The notes under the pieces: generated by a model
Database searches by the model: none
The model's input: only the letters and a program-made list of their open reading frames with translations
Told to the model about the DNA's origin: nothing
Program-made: the position numbers and the translations under genes
Origin: Caldilineaceae bacterium
GTDB taxonomy: Bacteria > Chloroflexota > Anaerolineae > Caldilineales > Caldilineaceae
NCBI GenBank assembly: GCA_026645575.1
Contig: JAPKMW010000026.1
Coordinates: 46,334 to 110,333, forward strand
DNA length: 64,000 nucleotides
Direction: 5' to 3'
Part shown: positions 1 to 9,000 of the stretch, in pieces
Layout: each line of letters opens with the position of its first letter
Numbering within the stretch: position 1 is the stretch's first letter

Positions 1-2
1 AG

Positions 3-3000
3 GCCATTGCCGACGCCATTGCCGAGAGCGCAGAATTTCTGACGGTGGATTGGGTTGATATGCCGGCGCGTCAGCGCAGTATGCGCGCCATCTTTGTCTG
101 GTCGTGGCAGTTATTGACGCCGGAAGAACAGCGCACCCTACGCCGGATCAGCATCTTTCGCGGTGGGTTTGATCACACCGCGGCACAGACCGTCACCGGC
201 GCCACGCTCCCGCTCCTCACCCGCTTGCTCCATAAATCGTTGTTACAGCGGCAGGAGACCCCTACTGGTGAGCCGCGTTATCTCATGCATGAATTGCTGC
301 GCCAGTTCGCTGCCGAAGAATTAAATCGCGCCGACGAGAATAGACAAGTCGAGGCGCAACATAGCCGATATTATCTGGCCTATCTGGCGGCGCGCAGTCG
401 ACGCTTGGGGCGGGGGGAGCCAAAGGCGGCCAGCGCGGAAATTCAGACCGAGCTGGACAATGTCCGGTTGGCCTGGCAGTGGGCCGCCACCCACGGTGAG
501 TTGGCCGCATTGGAGCAAGCGCTCTATGCCTGGTGGCAATTTTGTCAATGGCAAGGGCTGGAAGCAGAAGGACGCCAGAGCTTTGCCGCTGCGCTTGTTG
601 GGGTGCGCACGCAGCAGGGGTCCGCACGCTCAGCAGAAGACGACGCAACCGTTTTGTTGGGGCAGCGCTTGCTCGCTAAGTTGTTGGCGATCCACGCTAA
701 CTTTCTCTATGTGCAAGGGCGCAACGAAGAGATGACGGCGCAGGCGCGCGAGGCAATCGCCTTGGGCCGCAGTAGTGGTGACGTGACTGGGGAGACCTTT
801 GGCACGTTTGTGTTAGGGCGCGCTGCCCAGGAGGTTGGTCAACTACAAGAGGCCGATGCGCTCTGGCGGCAGACCCTCGACCTTGTCCAGCGCTATCAAC
901 CGGCTCACCCGGAGAACGAATTCCTACACGACGCGCACTGGATGGCGCTGAACGCTCTGCGGGGCAATGCGATCAACTTTGGCGACTATGCCGGTAGCCG
1001 TGCGTATCTGCGGCAAGCACTGCAGCTTTGTCAGACATTGGGTAAGCGCCAAGGCGAACTTCTCTCTTTGTCCCGCCTGGCGCAAACCAATTTTCTGCTC
1101 TACGATTTTGTGGCGGCGGAGGCAGATTGGCGTGCGGCGCTCCATCTCGCGCGTACGCTAAGCTACCGACGAGTAGAAATGTTAGCCCAGGAAGGGTTAG
1201 GCGGGGTGTCCCGGCTGCGCGGCGACTATGCAACGGCGCGCCGGCTGCTGGAACAGGCCGTGACGATTGCCATGGAGCTGGCGGCGCCCTATGAGGAGGC
1301 GGCCATTTCGGCCACCTTGATCCGCCTCTATACGCAGATCGGCGACCAGGCAGCGGCGGCGCAACGCCAAGAACAGCTTATCCAGCTCCTGACACGCGTC
1401 AAATTGATCAAGGAGTGTCAACTCTATTATCACCTGGCCGCTGCGCTCAAGGCGCACGCGGCAGGCGCCAGACAAGAGGCGCTCCGCCATGCCGAACAGG
1501 CCAACCAGTTAATCGAACAAGGCGATATCCTCTTCCGGGTTGCTGACACCGCCCTGATCCTGGGCCATACGCGCGCCGCAGTGGGGCAATGGGCAGTCGC
1601 GGCGACGGCCTTTCACCAGGCGCTCGCCGTTTTCCAGCAATTTGCCGATGCCGGGAACCCGCTGGGTGGGGAGTGCGCGCTGGCCGCCGAAGCGCAGGCC
1701 GGCTTGGCGCAGATTGCCCTGGCCCAAGGCGATCACATTGGTGCACAAACCCAGGTCGAGGCCATCCTGCCCGTCCTCGCGGAAGAGCCGCACGCCGGGT
1801 ATAACAATCCCTTTTTTATCTACCTGACCGCTTACCATGTCCTCGCGACCACGGAAGATCCCCGCGCCGTTGGCATCCTGCAACAAGGCTATAACCTGCT
1901 TCAACAGGATGCGGCCAAGCTGGACGAAGAAAGCCGCCAGCGCTTCTTAACCGCCGTTCCGCTCCATCGCGACCTGCTGGCAGCCTATAGCAAGATGGCA
2001 GCGCGGCGTGACAAGGTGACTAGTGACAAGGTGACTAGTGACAAGGTGACTAGTGACAAGGTGACTAGTGACAAGGTGACTAGTGACAAGGTGACAGAAT
2101 CACCCCGTCACGGGGCGCCCCCTGGGCCCACCCAGTCACCCAGTCACCACCTCACCCCGCCCCCGTTATACAACCTCCCCACCCCCCTGCCTCCCCTGAT
2201 TGGCCGTGAACGCGATCTGGCGGAGATTGTCAGCCGTTTGCGGCAGCCCGGCGCCCGGTTACTCACGCTGACGGGGCCAGGCGGGATGGGGAAGACACGA
2301 CTGGCGCTGGCCGCCGCTGCGCAGGTGGCGCCCCACTTTGCGGCTGGCGTCTGTCTGGTTGAACTGGCCGAACTGACGGAACCGGCGCTGTTGCCGCAAA
2401 CCGTGGCGGCGGCGCTTGGCCAGGCTGAGCCGGCGGAAACTGGCGGCGAAGACCCGGTCGCCCGCTATTTGGGTGACAAATCGTTGCTATTGGTGCTCGA
2501 CAACTGTGAGCATATGGACGAGGCCGTTGCCCACTGGAGCAAACGCTGGTTGAGCGCTTGCCCTAGTCTCCGCATCCTTGCCACCAGCCACGGCGCGCTC
2601 ACCGTCCCTGGGGAAGTGGTTTGGCCGATCCCCACCCTCGCCTACCCGCCGTCGGCTGAAGTAGAGCCGGACCAGTTGTTGTCCTTTGCGGCGGTTCAGC
2701 TTTTTGTGGCGCGCGCCCGCGAAGTCAAAGCGGATTTTGCCCTGACGGCGGCCAATGGCAACGCCATCGCCGAGATCTGCCGGCGACTCGATGGCATTCC
2801 CCTGGCGTTGGAACTGGCGGCCGCCCGCGTCCGCTCGCTCACGCCGACGGAAATTGCAGCACGCCTGAACAAAGGCATGGCTACCGCCCTGGCCAACAAC
2901 CGTAGCGCCCCGGCCCGCCATCAAACCATGCAAGCGGCGCTCGACTGGAGCTTTGCTGCGCTGGATGCGGACGAGCAACTTTTATTTCAGCAACTGGCCG

Positions 3001-6000
3001 TCTTTGCCGGCGGCTTCACCTTGCCGGCGGTCGAAAGCGTCACCCAATTGCCGGACGCACTCGACCGCCTGGAACACTTGCTTGAGCGGGCGCTGATCAT
3101 CACCGAGACGATAGGGGAACAGACCCGCTATCGCCTATTAGGGGTTATCCGCAAGTATGCCTATGATAAGTTGAATGACAGCGACGCCGGCCCTGCATTG
3201 CGCCAGCGCCATACTGCCTACTTTTTGCATCTGGCCGAGAGCGCTCAGATGGATGTTCAGGCCGATGGGGAAGCGCTTTGGTTACAGCCGGAAGCGGAAA
3301 ATCTCAGCAGCGCCGTAGACTGGGCGCTCACCAACGGTCAGGCCGCCAGCGCCGTGCGGTTAGCGGGTGCGCTCACCTGGTATTGGTGGATACGCGGCTC
3401 TTTACGCAGCCAACGTCCTTCTTTACAGCAAGCCCTGGCGCACCTGGCGACGGCCTATCAACCACAGGACGCCGCCCGCCATGACGATCCGGTTGCAGCG
3501 GCCTTGCTCGCCTTGGCCGCCGGCGCGCTTTTTGCCCTGTGGGAAGAACCGGACAAAGCCCGGCTGGCCTTCACCCAAGCGCTGGCGCTGGCGGAAGCCG
3601 CGCCCAATCAGCATCTGATTGGGTTGGCCTTGCGCCGTCTGGCCGCCGTGGCGATTGGACAGAAAGCATATGAGGCAGCTAACAAATTTATCGAACGGGG
3701 GCTTGTTGTCTGGCAGGCGCTAGGCGTCATCTGGCATGTTGCCTGGTTATATGCCCTGCAGGGTGATCTGGCCGACCAACGCGGGGATCACGACGGAGCC
3801 TGGTTGGCTTATGAAGCCAGCAGCCGGCTGCCGGTAGACCCGGGTGCGCGCGCCTATCCCTTTCGGCGCATGGCTTACCTGGCGCTGGCACGCGGCGAGC
3901 GCAACCAGGCGCTGGCGCTTTGTCGGGAAAGCTTGCAGTTAAACCGCGCCACGGGTGATCGACAGGGGATCGCCGCCTGTCTGGTGGGGGTGGCTCGCTT
4001 TACAGTAGCCGGTGCGCAAACAGTACCCCAAGCCGCCCGCCTCCCCCTGCTGCGCCGAGCCGCCGAACTGCTGGGTGCGGTAGAAGCATTGCTGCAAACG
4101 GTCGAAGGGCGGCTGCTCCAGGTGGATGATGTTGCCTATCAACAGACCACCCACGCCCTGCAAGAACAACTGGCGCCCGCAACGTACCAGGCGGCGCTGG
4201 CCACGGGCCGATCTTTGACCGTCGATCAAGCCACGGCGCTGGCCATGCAAGAGGAAACGCTTGCGCCGCCGGTGGAGCCGCTCCGCCCGCAAGAGCCGAC
4301 AAGCTTGCCAAGTGACCCGGTGACAAGGTGGCAAGGTGACAAGGTGACTGAGCGCGCCCCGTTGCGGGTGCCCTCTGGGCGCGCCTCCGGGCGCGAAGTC
4401 ACCGAGTTACCCAGTCACCCTGTCACCCTGTCACCGAGTCACCCTGTCACCTTGTCACCCCTGCTCGATTGGGCCGAAATGCCCATGGTCGATTTTTTTG
4501 TCGAACGTACCGCGGAGGTAGCGCAGTTGACGGCCTGGTTGATCCCTACCGCGGCTGGTGGCGTTTCGGCGCAACTGATTTCGATTTTGGGCATGGGCGG
4601 CATGGGCAAGACCACCCTGGCTGCGACGGTAACCAAAGCCGTGGCGCCCCACTTTGCCGTGGTTATCTGGCGCTCGCTGCTCAATGCGCCGCCCCCCAGC
4701 GAACTATTGCACAACTGGTTGCAAACGCTCTCACGCCAGACGTTGACCACGCTGCCCGAGTCCCTAGATGAACAACTGCGCCTGTTGTTGACTTATCTCC
4801 AACAGGAGCGCTGTCTATTAGTCTTGGATAATGTGGAGAGCATCTTTGTGGCGGACACGCCCGCCCCAGTGGGAAGCGCACAACCGCAAAGCCGGGCCGG
4901 GGTGACGCGCCCGGGCTATGAAGGCTATGACCAACTCTTTCAGCGGCTGGCCAGCAGCGATCACCAGAGTTGCCTATTGCTGACTAGCCGCGAACAACCC
5001 TATGCCTTGCTGCGGGTCGCCGCCGGGCAAGGGCGACAGACGCAGCCAGCAGCGCGGCTCCAGGTGCTGCCACTGGCGGGGCTAGATCAAGCGGCGGGAC
5101 AGGCGTTGTTAGCCAGCAACGGCCTGCGCGCCTCCGCCGCCGAGACCGCCCAACTCATCGAAAACTATTCGGGCAACCCGCTGGCCTTACAGATTGTGGC
5201 GTCCACCATTGCCGATTTCTTTGGCGGCGACGTGGCAGCGTTCCAGGCCGAAGATGGTCAGCTCTTTGATGGCATGCGCCTGGTGCTGGATCAACAGTTT
5301 GCCCGTCTCTCCCCGCTGGAACGGGAGATTTTGATCTGGCTGGCGATTGAACGCGAACCAGTCACCGTACCGACGTTGCGCGGCAATTTTGTCCAACCTG
5401 TCGCCACCGCGCCCTTGCTCGAAGCGCTGCAAGCGTTACAAAACCGCTCCCTCCTGGAAAAGCGAGACAGTGGTTTCACCCTGCAAAATGTGATCATCGA
5501 GTATGCCACGGAATATCTGGTGGAACAGGTGTGCCAGGAGATCGAGGCCAAATCACGAATCACGAATTACGAATTACGCGATGCCTTGCCTGACGAAGAA
5601 CGCGGAATTCGTAATTCCGAACTCGTCAATTCCTTCCTCAACCGTTTCACCCTGCTCAAAGCGCACTCCAAAGAATACACGCGTCAGAGTCAAGCGCGAT
5701 TGATTTTGCAACCTGTGGCCGCGCAGTTACGAAGGCGTTGGGACCAAAGGAGCGTGCGCCTTCAGGTGCAACAGATGTTGAACGAATTGCGCGCAAAAGT
5801 CATCCAACGCGGTTACGCGGCTGGGAATCTGCTCAATTTGTTGATCCACCTGGGCGTTGATCTGCATGGGTATGACTTTTCCGGCTTGCCGGTTTGGCAA
5901 GCCGATCTGCGTCGCAGCATTGCACGAAACGTCAATCTGGCACAGGCCGATTTAGCGGAGAGTTCCTTCACCCAAACCTTTAGCCGGATTGAGTGTGTTG

Positions 6001-9000
6001 CCATCAGCCCCGATGGTCAATTGCTGGCGGCGGCTGGCGATGGGGGCGCCATTCGCCTTTTTCGCCTGCCCAACGGGGAACCCCATCAGATGTTGACCGG
6101 CCACACCAACACCGTCACAGCGGTGGCTTTCAGCCCCGATGGCGCCTATCTCGCCAGCACGGGTGATGATGGCTTGATCTTGCTCTGGACAGTCCAGGAT
6201 GGGCGCTTGCACCGCCAGCTTGACGAGCATATGCCCATGCGCGTCGTGGCCTTCAGCCCCGATGGTCGCTTGCTGGCCGGCGCGAGTCGAAACGGCACGC
6301 TCTTGCTGTGGCAGGTAGAGGGCGGTCATCTGCTCAGAATAGTGCCATTGCACCGTCAAAGGGTGAATGCATTGGCGTTTCATCCCGCCGGCAATCTCTT
6401 GGCGAGCGCTGGTTCGGATGGCGTCATTTATTTTTTAGATGTGAGCCAAGTCCTGCCCGACGGGAACACGCCTTCGCATGGTTTTGTCGCGGGTCAAGCC
6501 CCTCAGCAAGCTAGTCTGCCAGTACGCATCCTGGTCGCGGATCCCAACACGCGCTTCTTTGCCGTGACATTCAGCCCCAACGGCAACCGATTCGTTGCAG
6601 GGTGTGGCGACGGTACCCTGTCTGTGTGGGAGGCGCCGTTCGACCAGGTGACGCATCAGACGCTCGGTCATCGGGGCGAGATCCGCACCGTCGCCTTTTG
6701 CGCCGATAGTACATCTCTATTTAGTGGTGGCAACGATGGGGTGATCCGGCTGTGGGATAGCCAGGCGATGCATTGTCACCAAACCTTACTCGGTCATGCC
6801 GAGACGGTCTACACCCTGGCGTTGGGGTTGCAGGATCGGCTGCTGGCCAGCGGCAGCGAAGATGCGACCATCTGTCTGTGGGAGGTCAATCCACAAACAC
6901 AGAGCGTTCTGCGGCAACGGCTGGTTGGCTACCCCCAAGCGCTCGAATGTGTCGCCTGGAGTGGCTGTGGTCGCTGGCTGGCAACCGGCGATATTCATGG
7001 ATCGGTACGCCTGTGGGATTGCCAGTCCGAACCACCGCGGTGTACGCAGGAGATCACGGGCGAATCTACGGTGATTTCTCTGGACTTTACGCTCGACGGC
7101 CAACAGTTGGTGATTGGCCGCTATGCCGATCCGCAGGGTATCCAGATCTGGACACTGAAGGCTGACGGCCAGTGGTCATGGCGGAGTGGGCAGCGGATTC
7201 CCAGCACGGGTCTCGTACGCTTTTCGCCGGATGGTACGCTGCTCGCGCTCTGCACCAATGACGGCACCCTGCACTTGTGGCACACGCAACCACTGTCGCC
7301 GCACACCGACCCCTTTCTCTTTACCGGCCAGCATAGTTATGTCAACCGCTTGACCTTTACAGCCAATGGTCAAAGCATCGCCACCTGTAGCAGTGATCAG
7401 CGCATCCGGCTGTGGCGGATCGATACGGGCGAGGAGACCCATCGGCTGCCGGGATTTGGCAATAATACGTGTCTGGCCGTCAACGCCCAGGGCACACTGT
7501 TGGCTTGTGCGGCTCCTGACTTTACCATTGCGCTCTGGGACCTAACCGTTCCTGCCGCCAAACAACCGCTGCGCACGTTGCGTGGTCACACCAACGAAGC
7601 ATTTGCCTGCGCCTTTAGCCCGGACGGGAAACTGTTGGTCAGCGCCGGCTTGGATCGCGCCGTGCGACTCTGGGATGTGCAAACCGGTGCGCAACGCACG
7701 CTCCTGGGCTATCACGAACAGTATGCGCTGGATGTTGCCTTTCGCCCCGATGGCAAACAGGTGGCAAGTATCGGCAAAGGCGGTGCACTCTGCATTTGGC
7801 AGCTTGACACCTATGAACGACTCCACACATTGCGCGCACCCGGCCCTTACGAAGGCATGAACATCACCGGTGTCACCGGCATCAGTGACGCGCAGAAGGC
7901 GTCGCTCAAGGCGTTGGGCGCGGTGGAAGATGACCCGGTGACAAGTGACAAGGTGACAAGTGACAAGGTGACTTCGCGCCCGGAGGCGCGCTCAGAGGGT
8001 ACCCGCCACGGGGCGCGCTCAGTCACCGAATCACCTAGTCACCCTGTCACCCAGTCACCGGGTCACCTTGTCACCTTGTCACCCCTGCTCGATTGGGCCG
8101 AAATGCCTATGGTCGATTTCTTTGTCGAGCGGCGCGCCGAGGTAGCACAACTGACGGCCTGGTTGACCCCTAACGCGACTGGCAACGTCCCAGCACAACT
8201 AATTTCGATTTTGGGTATGGGGGGCATGGGCAAGACCACCCTGGCGGCAGCGGTGACCAAAGCGGTTGCGCCAGCGTTTGATGTGGTCATCTGGCGGTCG
8301 CTGCTCAATGCGCCGCCCCTCAACGAACTACTGGGCAACTGGTTGCAGGTTCTCTCGCGCCAAACCTTGACCTCGCCGCCTGATTCTCTGGATGAACAAC
8401 TGCGCCTGTTGTTGACCTATCTTCAACAAGCGCGTTGCCTGCTGGTCTTGGACAATGTGGAGAGCATCTTTGCGGCAGACACACCCGCCTCGGCGAGGGA
8501 CGCACAGTCGCAAAGCCGGGCTGGGATGACACGAGCGGGCTATGAAAGTTATGATCAACTCTTTCTGCGGCTGGCAACCAGTGAACACCAGAGTTGCCTG
8601 CTGTTGACCAGCCGCGAGCAACCCTACGCCCTGACCCGCTTGGGCCGCCCGGCGCAGGAACAGGATACGATGGGCAGTAAGCGCTTCTGTGTCCTGCCGT
8701 TGACGGGGCTGGATCCCCAAGCCGGGTATCAATTGTTGCAGAACAACGGACTGGCGGTTTCATCCACCGAAGCCGCCCAGTTGGTCGAAGATTACTCCGG
8801 CAACCCATTGGCGTTGCAGATTGTGGCAAGCACCATTGCCGATTTCTTTGGCGGTGACGTGGCGGCCTTTCAGCAAGAAGCGGGGGGTCTCTTTGATGGC
8901 GTCCGCCTGGTGCTGGACCAACAAGTAGCCCGTCTTTCTCCACTGGAACGGGATCTGCTCTTCTGGCTGGCGATTGAACGCGAGGCGGTGACGCTCCCAA

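Noticed and set aside
2008..2097. CRISPR-like look of regular repeats
   Set aside because: Units are 15 bp in direct tandem with no spacers, and they are inside an open reading frame.
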